A DNA stretch of 64,000 bases from Coxiellaceae bacterium (GTDB lineage: Bacteria > Pseudomonadota > Gammaproteobacteria > Coxiellales > Coxiellaceae): contig JAUXWQ010000062.1 of the NCBI GenBank assembly GCA_030680235.1, positions 18,233 to 82,232 of the forward strand, written 5' to 3'. Made by a program: the position numbers and the translations under genes. The notes beneath the pieces are model-generated. The model was not told where the DNA came from. It saw only the letters and a program-made list of their open reading frames with translations, and did not search any database. Of the stretch, positions 45,070 through 54,653 are shown in pieces; the stretch's first letter is position 1, and each line of letters starts with the position of its first letter.

Positions 45070-45860
45070 CATGATGTCTCTTCCTTGTTCTTAATGTAGA
45101 TATAAATTAACGCAACAGCACCCGCTATGATCATCGGCAACGATAAAATTTGCCCCATCGTCACCCAATGCCATAACAAATAACCATATTGCGGATCCGG
45201 CTGTCTGAAAAATTCGGCAAAAAACCGGAAACTGCCATATCCTAATAAAAAAAGTGCCGACACTGCAAATCGTGGGCGTGGTTTTTTTGAAAAAAACCAC
45301 AAAATTAAAAATAAACTCACCCCTTCAAGCAAAAACTCATAAATTTCGGACGGATGACGCGGCAATGGACCGGCATCCGGATAAATCATTCCCCAGGGCA
45401 TTGTGGTTACTCGCCCCCACAATTCGCCATTAATAAAATTTCCTGCGCGACCTGCGGCCAATCCAATCGGTACCATCGGTGCTATAAAATCTGTCAATTC
45501 AAACAGGGATTTTTTTAAATGTTTCGCATAGAGAAATAACGCGAGAATGACGCCAAGCATGCCGCCATGAAATGACATGCCGCCATCCCATACTTGAAAT
45601 AACGTAAGCGGATGCGACAGTAAATCTGGCAGGTCATAAAAAATCATGTAGCCAATACGGCCACCGAGGACAACGCCCAAGGCTGCGTAAAAAATCAAAT
45701 CAGCGACTTGATCTTTTGATAAACCAATTCTATGTGCACGCATATTTGCCAAAAACCAAGCGCCCAAAAAACCCAATAAGTACATCAACCCATACCAATG
45801 GACTTTAAGCGGGCCTAACGAAACGGCGATGGGGTTAATATGCGCAGGATAGTACAGCAT
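45069..45860 (-). CDS. lgt: prolipoprotein diacylglyceryl transferase
   Basis: Inner-membrane enzyme that transfers diacylglycerol from phosphatidylglycerol to the lipobox Cys, the first step of lipoprotein maturation. The 263-residue protein has about seven membrane spans. Signature blocks are [40 protein letters not shown] and the Lgt signature [16 protein letters not shown]. Gene order rppH-(permease)-lgt-thyA parallels E. coli rppH-ptsP-lgt-thyA, with ptsP absent. Confidence 0.96.
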   Translation of the reverse strand: MLYYPAHINPIAVSLGPLKVHWYGLMYLLGFLGAWFLANMRAHRIGLSKDQVADLIFYAALGVVLGGRIGYMIFYDLPDLLSHPLTLFQVWDGGMSFHGGMLGVILALFLYAKHLKKSLFELTDFIAPMVPIGLAAGRAGNFINGELWGRVTTMPWGMIYPDAGPLPRHPSEIYEFLLEGVSLFLILWFFSKKPRPRFAVSALFLLGYGSFRFFAEFFRQPDPQYGYLLWHWVTMGQILSLPMIIAGAVALIYIYIKNKEETS

Positions 45861-46083
45861 AAATTGACATCACTTTGATAAAATGAATTGGCGCTTATTG
45901 TATACTCATCTTACCCAAAAATGCATCCTGTGCTGTGAGAACGAACACTGGCGACGCATTGCCCTTCAAATAATGATTTTCGCGAACGATAGCTGTTCAT
46001 TTGTATTTATACAAACCTGGAAATGGGATGAAATGGCGTCACTAAAGAACTGAGCCCACGCACTGATGCTACTGACCGTGTAT

Positions 46084-46140
46084 TTTTCTACATCGTACCG
46101 AAGCCGCACCCGCGGGTTAGGGTGCAAGAGCACTACCCTA
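46084..46140. repeat. family D repeat, copy 1
   Basis: TTTTTCTACATCGTACCGAA followed by GCCGCACCCGCGGGTTAGGG. GCACCC...GGGTGC can form a small hairpin. The same segment occurs at 55957 and, inverted, at 63826. The rest of the 280-bp gap upstream of the permease stop (45861-46083) shows nothing I can name. Confidence 0.55.
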
Positions 46141-46944
46141 TCAAGGCCACAACATCTTCGCACTCACCACAAACAAAAATAGCGCAAAAGAAATTTTTAA
46201 TTTACGCGCTGAAACAAGATGCGAAATTTTTGCACCTAATGGCGCAATAAAAACACCACCAATGGCTAATCCAAGCCACGCTGGCAAATAAACATACCCC
46301 AGCGAATACCGTGGCACACCAACCGCATGCAATCCTGTCAAGATAAACAAAATGGTTCCCAACACAGAAACCGTCATCGCAATTGCAATTGAAACAACAA
46401 CAGCAACATGCATATTGACACCACGATGCGTTAAAAATGGAACAGAAAATGCACTACCAGCAACCCCTAATAAACCAGATTGCAGTCCAACAAATCCACC
46501 CGCTAACGACATACCTAACATGCCCGGCAAATTTTCCTGCTCCTGTGCTTTCCTTTTTATTAATAGCGAAATAGCCATGACAAACACAAAAACACCAAAA
46601 ATGATTTCTAATGCGCGTGAATGCATAAAATGCGCGAGGATACTACCGCCAATCACCCCCACAATTAAGGATGGCGCCATCATTTTATAAATCGGCAAAA
46701 ACGGAATGTTATGCTTCATATGAGAAGTCAATGAACGCGCCGCAACAGGAATCATCGTCGCCAATGAGGTACCCACCGCGATATGCATTGCAATATGCAT
46801 ATCCATCGTCGATTCATATTGAAATAAAAACATGAGCCCCGGCACAACAACTAACCCACCCCCTGCGCCTAATAAACCAGAAATAAATCCAGCGCCAACG
46901 CCAAGGACTAAATACAGGGTAAGTATGATGAGCAATTGTTCCAT
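46141..46944 (-). CDS. TauE/SafE-family (TSUP) permease
   Basis: A 267-residue inner-membrane protein with about eight spans. It has the paired glycine-rich blocks typical of this family: GAGFISGLLGAGGGLVVVPG near the N-terminus and GGFVGLQSGLLGVAGSAFSV in the middle. The family exports sulfite, sulfoacetate or related organosulfur anions; the substrate cannot be told here. It sits six bases after rppH on the same strand, in the place where ptsP lies in E. coli. Confidence 0.85.
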   Translation of the reverse strand: MEQLLIILTLYLVLGVGAGFISGLLGAGGGLVVVPGLMFLFQYESTMDMHIAMHIAVGTSLATMIPVAARSLTSHMKHNIPFLPIYKMMAPSLIVGVIGGSILAHFMHSRALEIIFGVFVFVMAISLLIKRKAQEQENLPGMLGMSLAGGFVGLQSGLLGVAGSAFSVPFLTHRGVNMHVAVVVSIAIAMTVSVLGTILFILTGLHAVGVPRYSLGYVYLPAWLGLAIGGVFIAPLGAKISHLVSARKLKISFALFLFVVSAKMLWP

Positions 46945-46949
46945 AAAGG

Positions 46950-47450
46950 TTAGTCCCTAATCCTGATTTTACTAACGACTTTCTCTGCAAACTCTTCTAA
47001 GGCCTGTCGGTAAACGTAGCGTTTAAAATAAATCACTTGTCTGATCGGATACCAGTAATTTACCCAACGCCAGGTATCAAATTCCGGATGTGAGGTTTCA
47101 GCAAGCTTTACACAAGCGTCATCCCCTATTAGTTCCAGTAAAAACCACTTTTGATTTTGACCAATACAACGCCTTGCCGTTTCTTCATCATGACGTTGAA
47201 AGCGTAGCGGCAATCGATATTTCAACCATCGTTTTGATTCTGCAATTAAGCGTACTTTATCGCGTGAAATGCCAAGTTCTTCTTCTAATTCACGATACAT
47301 TGCATCAACCGGCGCTTCATTTTCACCAACGCCACCTTGCGGAAACTGCCACGCATGTTGACTACCAATACGTCTTGCCCACAACAGTTTGCCTTGACCA
47401 TTTGTGATAATCATGCCCACATTATTTCGGAATCCACTTGCATCAATCAC
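46950..47450 (-). CDS. rppH: RNA pyrophosphohydrolase RppH
   Basis: Nudix enzyme that removes pyrophosphate from mRNA 5' ends and starts RNase E decay. The 166-residue protein begins MIDASGFRNNVGMIITNGQG. The Nudix box GGVGENEAPVDAMYRELEEE LG carries the metal-binding Glu residues, and AWQFPQGGV precedes it. It is divergent from nrdA; the 133 bases between carry DnaA and NrdR sites. Confidence 0.96.
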   Translation of the reverse strand: MIDASGFRNNVGMIITNGQGKLLWARRIGSQHAWQFPQGGVGENEAPVDAMYRELEEELGISRDKVRLIAESKRWLKYRLPLRFQRHDEETARRCIGQNQKWFLLELIGDDACVKLAETSHPEFDTWRWVNYWYPIRQVIYFKRYVYRQALEEFAEKVVSKIRIRD

Positions 47451-47460
47451 ACTGCACCAT

Positions 47461-47476
47461 CCACAAGTTATCCACA
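47461..47476. promoter_or_regulatory. DnaA box upstream of nrdA
   Basis: TTATCCACA at 47468-47476 is the perfect consensus DnaA box, and CATCCACA just before it is a weaker second copy in the same direction. DnaA is known to act at the E. coli nrdAB promoter. The site lies about 110 bases before the nrdA start. Confidence 0.65.
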
Positions 47477-47515
47477 GAATTTCCCCCGGGTTATTCTCTT
47501 GTAATTATCTCAAAA

Positions 47516-47562
47516 ACACATTATCTTGTGTTTTGTAAATAAAAATTAACTACATATTGTGT
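47516..47562 (+). promoter_or_regulatory. tandem NrdR boxes of the nrdAB promoter
   Basis: ACACATTATCTTGTGT (47516-47531) matches the NrdR consensus ACACwATATmTwGTGT at 15 of 16 positions. TAACTACATATTGTGT (47547-47562) matches at about 13. They are 31 bp apart start to start, the usual spacing of about three helical turns. A -35/-10 pair TTGTAA (from 47533), 16-base spacer, TATTGT overlaps the second box, so bound NrdR would block RNA polymerase. Confidence 0.85.
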
Positions 47563-47583
47563 TATTTAAGAGCGAGGCCCCTC

Positions 47584-50415
47584 ATGGAAACACAGCACAC
47601 TTCCCACAACACATCAAGCATTCATATCACAAATATGGATCGCCTTTCTACACAACCCACTCAATTACACGTCATTCGCCGTAACGGTGAATTAACAATG
47701 TACGATAACAATCGCATCATTGTTGCTGTTAAAAAAGCATTCCTAGCTGTTGAAGGCGATGCCGCTACAAGCTCAGAACGTATTCATGAGATTGCAGAAC
47801 AACTCGCACAGTCCATCTCAGAGCGCTGCAAAAAACGCTGGCCTACCGGTGGTACTATTCACATCGAATCGATTCAAGATTTAGTTGAACTCGAATTGAT
47901 GCGTGCCGGTGAACACCAAGTTGCACGTTCTTACGTGTTATATCGCGAAAAAAGACGCGAAGCACGCGAAATATTAGCACAACAATCTGAAGAAAAACCT
48001 ATTCATGTCATTTTGGAAGATGGCAGCAAAACAAAATTAGATATGAATATGTTGAGTGCACTTGCAATTGATGCATGCCACGGACTAAAAGACGTCTCCC
48101 CAACAAAAGTCATTGAAGATGCTCGCAAAAACTTATTCGATGGCGTTGCGATCAAAGATGTGTACAAAGCACTGGTCATGAGCGCGCGCACCCTTGTTGA
48201 AGTGGAACCCAACTACTCTTACGTAACCGCACGCTTGTTGTTGCAAGATGTTTATCACGAAGCCATGGATGCTTTGAAAGTACCCCATGATTTATCACAA
48301 CAGACAATGACAGCCCTTTATCCTAAGGCTTTCAGAGCATTTATCGAAAAAGGGATTGAACTTGAATTATTAAATCCAAACTTAATGGATTTTGATTTAA
48401 ATCGCTTAGGAAAAGCGATTGATGCAGAACGTGACGGACAATTCACGTATTTGAGCATGCAAACACTTTACGACCGTTATTTTATTCATCACCGTGAAAA
48501 ACGCATTGAGTTACCCCAAGTATTCTTTATGCGGGTTGCGATGGGTTTAGCCCACTGCGAAGGTAATCAAAAAAACGAACGCGCCATTGAATTTTATCAA
48601 TTGCTCTCTAGTTTTGATTACATGTCTTCAACCCCAACCTTATTTAATTCCGGCACCATGAGACCACAGCTCTCTAGCTGCTATTTAACAACTATTCCTG
48701 ATGATTTAGATGGCATCTATGGCGCACTCAAAGACAACGCCCTCCTCTCCAAATTTGCTGGCGGATTAGGCAACGATTGGACACCTGTGCGCGCGATGGG
48801 CGCCTACATCAAAGGCACTAACGGAAAGTCTTTAGGGGTTGTACCTTTCTTGAACGTGGCAAATGCAACCGCTGTTGCCGTTAATCAAGGCGGAAAACGT
48901 AAAGGCGCGGTCTGTGCGTACCTAGAAACTTGGCACTTAGACATCGAAGAATTTTTAGATTTACGTAAAAATACAGGCGATGAACGTCGTCGTACACACG
49001 ACATGAATACGGCAAACTGGATTCCTGATTTATTTATGAAACGCGTTTTCAATAAAGAAAATTGGACTTTGTTCACACCGGATGAAGCGATAGAATTGCA
49101 TGATCTCTATGGCGATGCATTCGAGAAAAAATACGTTGAATATGAAGCAAAAGCCGCAAATGGTGAAATCCGTAGCAAAACAATGCCTGCATTGAACTTG
49201 TGGCGCAAGATGCTCACAATGTTATTTGAAACAGGCCATCCTTGGTTTACCTTCAAAGATCCTTGCAACATTCGTTCCCCACAACAACACGTAGGCGTTG
49301 TTCACAGTTCGAACTTATGCACAGAAATCACATTAAATACGAAAGCGAACGAAGAAATCGCAGTTTGTAATTTAGGCAGTATTAACTTAGTCAATCACAT
49401 GCGTGATGGAAAATTAGATACCGTAAAATTACAAAAAACAGTAAAAACAGCGATTCGGATGCTCGATAACGTCATCGACATTAATTACTACAGTGTTGAT
49501 AGCGCGAAAAATTCGAATTCGAAACATCGTCCAATTGGCCTAGGCTTAATGGGCTTCCAAGATGCGTTATATATGCAAGAAATTCCTTATGCCTCACAAG
49601 CAGCGGTTGAATTTGCCGATCGCTCAATGGAAGTCATTAGTTATTTTGCGATTGAAGCATCGAGTGATTTAGCAGTGGAACGCGGCACCTATACAACGTA
49701 TCAAGGTTCGCTGTGGGATCAAGGCATTTTACCAATCGATTCCATCGAATTATTGCGTAAAACACGGGGTGATTTACTCAAACAAAATACGGACAAAACC
49801 TTGGACTGGGACACACTTCGCGAAAAAGTCAAAAAACAAGGGATGCGTAATTCCAACACCATGGCGATTGCGCCCACCGCTACAATTTCGAACATTTGTG
49901 GTGTATCACAGTCGATTGAACCAACCTATCAAAACCTGTATGTAAAATCGAATTTGTCCGGTGAATTTACGGTAGCCAATCCTTATCTCGTACACGATTT
50001 GAAAAAACGTGGTCTGTGGGATCAAGTGATGATTCATGATTTGAAATACTATAACGGTAGCTTACAAATGATTGACCGTATTCCTGCTGATTTAAAAGCA
50101 AAATATGCAACCTCATTTGAAGTAGACCCAGCATGGCTCATCGAAGCGGCATCTCGTCGTCAAAAATGGATTGATCAAGCACAATCATTGAATTTATACA
50201 TGGCAGAACCCTCCGGTAAAAAATTAGATGCCTTGTATCGCCATGCTTGGATTAGCGGATTGAAAACGACTTACTACTTAAGAAGTTTAGGCGCAACCAG
50301 CACAGAAAAATCAACGATTACCGATGGCAAATTAAATGCCGTACAAGTGGGATCAAGCGACGAATTGCCGAAAGCATGTTCGATTGATAATCCAGAGTGT
50401 GAGGCTTGTCAATAA
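47584..50415 (+). CDS. nrdA: ribonucleoside-diphosphate reductase alpha subunit
   Basis: Aerobic ribonucleotide reductase large subunit. GAGG lies seven bases before the ATG at 47584. The 943-residue protein is much longer than E. coli NrdA (761) because of N-terminal extensions: a first ATP cone (LHVIRRNGELTMYDNNRIIV) and a second cone-like region (IHVILEDGSKTKLDMNML). The active site has NLCTEITLNT (Asn, thiyl Cys, Glu) and the redox pair in SSCYLTTIPDD and AVCNLGSINL. The C-terminal CSIDNPECEACQ carries the shuttle cysteines. The build resembles chlamydial NrdA. It is controlled by the NrdR boxes upstream and is followed by nrdB. Confidence 0.95.
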   Translation: METQHTSHNTSSIHITNMDRLSTQPTQLHVIRRNGELTMYDNNRIIVAVKKAFLAVEGDAATSSERIHEIAEQLAQSISERCKKRWPTGGTIHIESIQDLVELELMRAGEHQVARSYVLYREKRREAREILAQQSEEKPIHVILEDGSKTKLDMNMLSALAIDACHGLKDVSPTKVIEDARKNLFDGVAIKDVYKALVMSARTLVEVEPNYSYVTARLLLQDVYHEAMDALKVPHDLSQQTMTALYPKAFRAFIEKGIELELLNPNLMDFDLNRLGKAIDAERDGQFTYLSMQTLYDRYFIHHREKRIELPQVFFMRVAMGLAHCEGNQKNERAIEFYQLLSSFDYMSSTPTLFNSGTMRPQLSSCYLTTIPDDLDGIYGALKDNALLSKFAGGLGNDWTPVRAMGAYIKGTNGKSLGVVPFLNVANATAVAVNQGGKRKGAVCAYLETWHLDIEEFLDLRKNTGDERRRTHDMNTANWIPDLFMKRVFNKENWTLFTPDEAIELHDLYGDAFEKKYVEYEAKAANGEIRSKTMPALNLWRKMLTMLFETGHPWFTFKDPCNIRSPQQHVGVVHSSNLCTEITLNTKANEEIAVCNLGSINLVNHMRDGKLDTVKLQKTVKTAIRMLDNVIDINYYSVDSAKNSNSKHRPIGLGLMGFQDALYMQEIPYASQAAVEFADRSMEVISYFAIEASSDLAVERGTYTTYQGSLWDQGILPIDSIELLRKTRGDLLKQNTDKTLDWDTLREKVKKQGMRNSNTMAIAPTATISNICGVSQSIEPTYQNLYVKSNLSGEFTVANPYLVHDLKKRGLWDQVMIHDLKYYNGSLQMIDRIPADLKAKYATSFEVDPAWLIEAASRRQKWIDQAQSLNLYMAEPSGKKLDALYRHAWISGLKTTYYLRSLGATSTEKSTITDGKLNAVQVGSSDELPKACSIDNPECEACQ

Positions 50416-50540
50416 AAGTGGGAGTGGGAGTGTCAGAAGCGCAATTTAATCAAAATTATATCTTAAGAGCCTATTAATTTTAAGATTAAAGCATGCATTA
50501 AATTGCACCTCTGACACTCATACTCATACTCCCACTCATA
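50416..50540. repeat. family B palindrome between nrdA and nrdB
   Basis: The left AGTGGGAGTGGGAGTGTCAG (50417) with AAGCGCAATTTAAT faces the right ATTAAATTGCACCTCTGACA and CTCATACTCATACTCCCACT. The unit is GGGAGT/ATGAGT, a third variant. The middle has an extra inverted pair TCTTAA...TTAAGA. It starts two bases after the nrdA stop codon. Confidence 0.78.
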
Positions 50541-50562
50541 CCAACCCAATGGAGAACAACCA

Positions 50563-51648
50563 ATGTCAGAAACAGCGATCCTAGAAAGAACAGCCGCAAC
50601 CGGCTTAGAACAAATCGAACTCGGTGCTGCTCGCATCCAAGTCGATGACAAAATGATTATCAATTGCCGCGCCGATTTAAATCAACTCGTCCCCTTTAAA
50701 TACAAATGGGCATGGGATAAATATTTAAATGCGTGTGCAAATCACTGGATGCCAAATGAAATCAATATGGCAGCAGACGTTGCACTTTGGAAAGACCCCA
50801 ATGGTTTGACAGACGATGAAAGAACCATTATTAAACGCAGCTTAGGCTTTTTTGCAACAGCGGATTCTCTTGTTGCCAATAATCTTGTGTTAGCAGTATA
50901 TCGTCACATTACCAATCCAGAATGTCGTCAATATTTATTGCGCCAAGCCTTTGAAGAAGCATTACATACACACTCGTATCAACACATCATTGAAAGTTTA
51001 GGATTAGATGAAGCGGAAGTATTTAATATGTATCGCGAAGTCCCTTCCGTTGCAAAAAAAGCATCGTGGGCATTACCCTATACACAAAGTTTAGCAGACC
51101 CTGATTTCCACACCGGCACACTTGAAAATAACCAACGCTTGGTGCGTGATTTAATTGCTTTTTACGTGGTATTTGAATCAATTTTCTTTTACGTTGGATT
51201 CACACAAATTTTAGCAATGGGTCGCCGCGGGAAAATGACGGGCACCTCTGAACAATTTCAATATATTTTGCGCGATGAGTCGATGCATGCGAATTTTGGT
51301 ATCGATGTCATTAATCAAATTAAAATTGAAAACCCTGATATTTGGACGAAAGCCTTTCAAGAACAAGTACTTCATATGATTCGTGAAGGTGTTGAACTCG
51401 AATTAGACTATGCACGTGACACCATGCCGCGCGGTATTCTCGGATTAAATGCTGATGTGTTTAGTGATTATTTGCAATACATTGCGAATCGTCGTTGTGC
51501 ACAAATTGGTTTAACAGAACAATATCCAGGTGTTGAAAATCCATTTCCTTGGATGAGCGAAATGATGGATTTAAACAAAGAGAAAAACTTTTTTGAAACG
51601 CGCGTTACCGAATATCAAACAGGCGGTGCGTTGCAGTGGGATGAATAG
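50563..51648 (+). CDS. nrdB: ribonucleoside-diphosphate reductase beta subunit
   Basis: Small subunit holding the metal-radical cofactor. GGAGAA precedes the ATG. The 361-residue protein is very close in pattern to chlamydial NrdB ([56 protein letters not shown]-like end). Unlike the chlamydial class-Ic protein it keeps Tyr at the radical position (HTHSY; Phe in Chlamydia) and Asp in TADSL (Glu in Chlamydia), so it should be a class-Ia tyrosyl-radical enzyme. The other ligands are in [15 protein letters not shown] and RDESMHANF. Confidence 0.95.
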   Translation: MSETAILERTAATGLEQIELGAARIQVDDKMIINCRADLNQLVPFKYKWAWDKYLNACANHWMPNEINMAADVALWKDPNGLTDDERTIIKRSLGFFATADSLVANNLVLAVYRHITNPECRQYLLRQAFEEALHTHSYQHIIESLGLDEAEVFNMYREVPSVAKKASWALPYTQSLADPDFHTGTLENNQRLVRDLIAFYVVFESIFFYVGFTQILAMGRRGKMTGTSEQFQYILRDESMHANFGIDVINQIKIENPDIWTKAFQEQVLHMIREGVELELDYARDTMPRGILGLNADVFSDYLQYIANRRCAQIGLTEQYPGVENPFPWMSEMMDLNKEKNFFETRVTEYQTGGALQWDE

Positions 51649-51674
51649 TTGTCACTGCTTTGAGGTACGAGGGT

Positions 51675-51809
51675 TTGATGTGAGCTTGTGCTTGGTGCGA
51701 GCATGAGCGTTAGCGAGTGTATTTTTGCAGAGTTTGATGTGTATTGAAATTCTCTGCAAATACACTCGCTAACGCTCATGCTCGCACCACAAGCACAGGC
51801 TCGCACCAA
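51675..51809. repeat. family A palindrome between nrdB and pnp
   Basis: A long copy with arms of about 58 bp: TTGATGTGAGCTTGTGCTTG, GTGCGAGCATGAGCGTTAGC and GAGTGTA on the left, mirrored on the right up to CTCGCACCAA (ending 51809). The genes on both sides converge. In the outer part the unit GTGCGAGC is duplicated. Confidence 0.8.
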
Positions 51810-51870
51810 GTCGCCACAGTATAGTTAATTTGTGAAGCGTTGGGATCAACGCTTCACCTGCATTTCTAGA

Positions 51871-53970
51871 TTACCAAACAGTAACTTCATCACCGACATC
51901 TTTCATAGACAAGCGCACACGGCCTTGACGATCGATTTCAATGACTTTTACTTTCAACTCTTGACCTTCTTTCAAATACTCACCCACGTTTTCAACACGC
52001 TGATCAGAAATTTGCGATACGTGCACAAGGCCTTGTTGGTTTGGCGTAATTTCAACAAACGCACCAAAATCAACAATTTTCACCACTTTACCAAGATACG
52101 TTGCACCTACTTGCAAGTCTTCTGTTAATTGGCGAACACGTATTTTTGCACGCTCTAAATCATCACCATTAACCGCTGCAATTTTCACAACCCCATCATC
52201 AGTAATATCAATGGTTGAGTTAGTCGACTCTGTTAATTCACGAATCGTAGCCCCACCCTTACCAATCAAATCACGAATTTTATCAGGATTAATTTTGACC
52301 ATTTCAACACGTGGCGCATGCTTTGAAAGCGTTGTGCGTGGTGAAGAAAGCGCATGATTCATTTTTTCTAATAAAAATAGTCTTGCATCTTTTGCTTGTT
52401 CCAAAGCAACTTGCATAATATCTGCGGTAATACCTGTAATTTTGATATCCATTTGTAACGCAGTGACACCATTTTCTGTACCAGCCACTTTAAAATCCAT
52501 ATCCCCTAAGTGATCTTCATCACCTAAAATATCAGTCAATACTGCAAAACGATCTTCTTCTTTGATTAACCCCATTGCAATACCTGCAACGGGTGCTTTA
52601 ATCGGAACGCCCGCATCCATCAATGACAAACTGGTACCACAAACCGTTGCCATTGAACTTGAGCCATTGGATTCTGTAATTTCAGAAACCACACGCAATG
52701 TGTAAGGGTAGTCACCTTTTGGAAGAACTGCCATCATTGCACGTTTTGCCAATTTACCGTGGCCAATTTCACGACGCTTTGGACCGCTCATCATACCCAC
52801 TTCACCCACAGAATACGGAGGAAAGTTGTAATGCAACATGAATTTATCTTTGTATTCGCCTTCTAAATCATCAATGATTTGACCATCACGTTCAGTACCA
52901 AGCGTTGTTACAACCACAGCCTGTGTTTCACCACGTGTAAATAATGCTGAACCATGTGTGCGTGGCAATACCGTTAATTCAATATCAATTTTACGAATGG
53001 ATGTTGTATCGCGACCATCAATACGCGGCTCGCCCGATAAAATTTGTTCACGCACAACGATTTTTTCTAGCGCATGAAATACTTTTCCTACTTCTGCTTT
53101 TGAAGGCGCGCCTTCTGCATCCGTACAAATTTCTTTGGCTACTTTATCAAGAATTTGACGTAAACATGCGACACGCTCTACTTTTGTACGAATTTGGTAA
53201 GCTGCTTTAACATCTGCTTCACACGCTGCTGCGACTTGTTTTTGTAAGTCAGCATTCATGGTTTGTGGCTTCCAAGTCCAGGTGCCTTCGCCCACTTCTT
53301 TTGCAAATTCTGCAATAGCCGTAATAGCCACTTGCATCTGTTCATGACCAAACAATACTGCACCCAACATCACTGGCTCTGGTAATTGATCCGCTTCAGA
53401 TTCAACCATCAATACCGCTTCTTTTGTGCCGGCTACTACTAAATCTAATTGTGAAAATTCTTTCACTTCTTTTGAAGAAGGGTTTAATAAGTATTTACCG
53501 TCATGATACCCCACGCGTGCTGCTGCTAATGGGCCTTGGAATGGCATACCCGTTAATGAAAGCGCCGCTGCTGCACCAATGATTGCAGGAATATCGGTCT
53601 GAATGGAAGGGTCGAGCGATAATACCGTTGCAACAATTTGTACTTCATCAACGAATTCATCTGGGAATAATGGACGAATTGGACGATCAATTAAACGTGA
53701 AATTAATGTTTCTTTTTCACTGGGGCGTGCTTCACGCTTGAAATAGCCACCTGGAATCTTACCCGCAGCATAGGTTTTTTCTTGATAATTGACAGTCAAC
53801 GGGAAAAAATCACGCCCTGTATCACCAGAAGATTTACCAACGGCTGTCACCAAAATAACAGTGTCACCCATAGTGATCCAAACAGATCCTGTTGCTTGTC
53901 GTGCTACTCGGCCAGTTTCTAACGTAACCGTATGTTGGCCGTATTGAAATGATTTTGTGATTTTGTTCAC
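51871..53970 (-). CDS. pnp: polyribonucleotide nucleotidyltransferase
   Basis: 3'-5' phosphorolytic exoribonuclease, core of the degradosome. I use the GTG at 53970 ([20 protein letters not shown]); codons further upstream lie in the rpsO terminator and do not match the family. AAGG lies about ten bases before the GTG. Two RNase PH domains ([36 protein letters not shown]) are joined by a helical part, followed by KH ([15 protein letters not shown]) and S1 ([20 protein letters not shown]). It is 699 residues. The order rpsO-pnp is conserved. Confidence 0.96.
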   Translation of the reverse strand: MNKITKSFQYGQHTVTLETGRVARQATGSVWITMGDTVILVTAVGKSSGDTGRDFFPLTVNYQEKTYAAGKIPGGYFKREARPSEKETLISRLIDRPIRPLFPDEFVDEVQIVATVLSLDPSIQTDIPAIIGAAAALSLTGMPFQGPLAAARVGYHDGKYLLNPSSKEVKEFSQLDLVVAGTKEAVLMVESEADQLPEPVMLGAVLFGHEQMQVAITAIAEFAKEVGEGTWTWKPQTMNADLQKQVAAACEADVKAAYQIRTKVERVACLRQILDKVAKEICTDAEGAPSKAEVGKVFHALEKIVVREQILSGEPRIDGRDTTSIRKIDIELTVLPRTHGSALFTRGETQAVVVTTLGTERDGQIIDDLEGEYKDKFMLHYNFPPYSVGEVGMMSGPKRREIGHGKLAKRAMMAVLPKGDYPYTLRVVSEITESNGSSSMATVCGTSLSLMDAGVPIKAPVAGIAMGLIKEEDRFAVLTDILGDEDHLGDMDFKVAGTENGVTALQMDIKITGITADIMQVALEQAKDARLFLLEKMNHALSSPRTTLSKHAPRVEMVKINPDKIRDLIGKGGATIRELTESTNSTIDITDDGVVKIAAVNGDDLERAKIRVRQLTEDLQVGATYLGKVVKIVDFGAFVEITPNQQGLVHVSQISDQRVENVGEYLKEGQELKVKVIEIDRQGRVRLSMKDVGDEVTVW

Positions 53971-54011
53971 GTAGTGTTTACCTTTGGTTTGATAGATGAT
54001 GGTGAAGATAC

Positions 54012-54036
54012 AAAAGGCGCGATAGCCGCGCCTTTT
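54012..54036 (-). terminator. intrinsic terminator between rpsO and pnp
   Basis: On the minus strand AAAAGGCGCG, loop GCTAT and CGCGCCTTTT form a stem of ten pairs ending in a T-run, 11 bases past the rpsO stop. E. coli has a similar terminator in the same place; read-through feeds pnp. Confidence 0.85.
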
Positions 54037-54046
54037 CAATTAAAAA

Positions 54047-54319
54047 TTAACGACGAAGACCTAAAGTTTCGATCAATTTACGGTAACGTGCTGAGTCTGA
54101 TTTGTCCAAGTACGTTAATAATTTACGACGTTGGCTAACCAAACGGAGCAAGCCACGACGCGATCCGTTATCGTGTTTGTGCATTTTGAAATGTTCTGTC
54201 AAACGGTCAATACGTGCAGACAATAAAGCAATCTGTACTTCAGATGAACCTGTGTCTTTTGCACCCGTTTGTTGAAATTTTTGAACGATTTCTGACTTGT
54301 TAACTTTACTAAATGACAT
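54047..54319 (-). CDS. rpsO: 30S ribosomal protein S15
   Basis: Primary-binding 30S protein on helix 22 of 16S rRNA. The 90-residue protein (E. coli 89) shows [40 protein letters not shown] and [23 protein letters not shown]-rich bases lie before the ATG. In E. coli rpsO follows truB; here that link is broken and rpsO-pnp is preceded by a family-C element. Confidence 0.97.
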   Translation of the reverse strand: MSFSKVNKSEIVQKFQQTGAKDTGSSEVQIALLSARIDRLTEHFKMHKHDNGSRRGLLRLVSQRRKLLTYLDKSDSARYRKLIETLGLRR

Positions 54320-54438
54320 GATAGTTTCCTCTCAATGAATTGATTTTTAATCACCTATCCGCTGTCATTGGCAGACAGATGACTTTTCGAACGCGGGATT
54401 ATAACTGAGGGACAAGCTAAATACCACGCATTTATAGT

Positions 54439-54611
54439 CCGCAATTCCCGGTGAACAAAAAATTTTCATCTTTTGACGACCTTGAACGGTAATTTGTTTC
54501 GAAAATGCTCATGGACTTTGTGACCACTGCGCTTTTCTCAAAAAATTACCGTTCAACCTCGCCTACAATCTGAAAAATAGCGGTTTTTCAGGTATTCGCC
54601 GGGAACTGCTG
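54439..54611. mobile_element. family C MITE-like element, copy 3 (inverted)
   Basis: A 173-bp element with ends CCGCAATTCCCGG and CCGGGAACTGCTG, opposite in orientation to the other copies. It is flanked by perfect 9-bp direct repeats ATTTATAGT at 54430-54438 and 54612-54620. It sits between rpsO and the recombinase gene. The duplicated TATAGT lies just upstream of the recombinase. Confidence 0.9.
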
Positions 54612-54624
54612 ATTTATAGTACAC

Positions 54625-54648
54625 TGTCCGAAAAATCGAAAACGGACA
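54625..54648. promoter_or_regulatory. inverted repeat before the recombinase gene
   Basis: TGTCCG (54625-54630) and CGGACA (54643-54648) are a perfect inverted pair 12 bases apart, ending five bases before the recombinase ATG. There is no clear ribosome site. It may be an operator or recombinase-binding site. Confidence 0.4.
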
Positions 54649-54653
54649 CCTCA

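Noticed and set aside
47557..47583. TTG start giving nine extra residues on NrdA
   Set aside because: It lies inside the second NrdR box and promoter; the ATG at 47584 has a good ribosome site.
53971..54039. Upstream extension of pnp reading MKRRGYRAF...
   Set aside because: These codons are the stem of the rpsO terminator, and the family start ([19 protein letters not shown]) fits the GTG at 53970.
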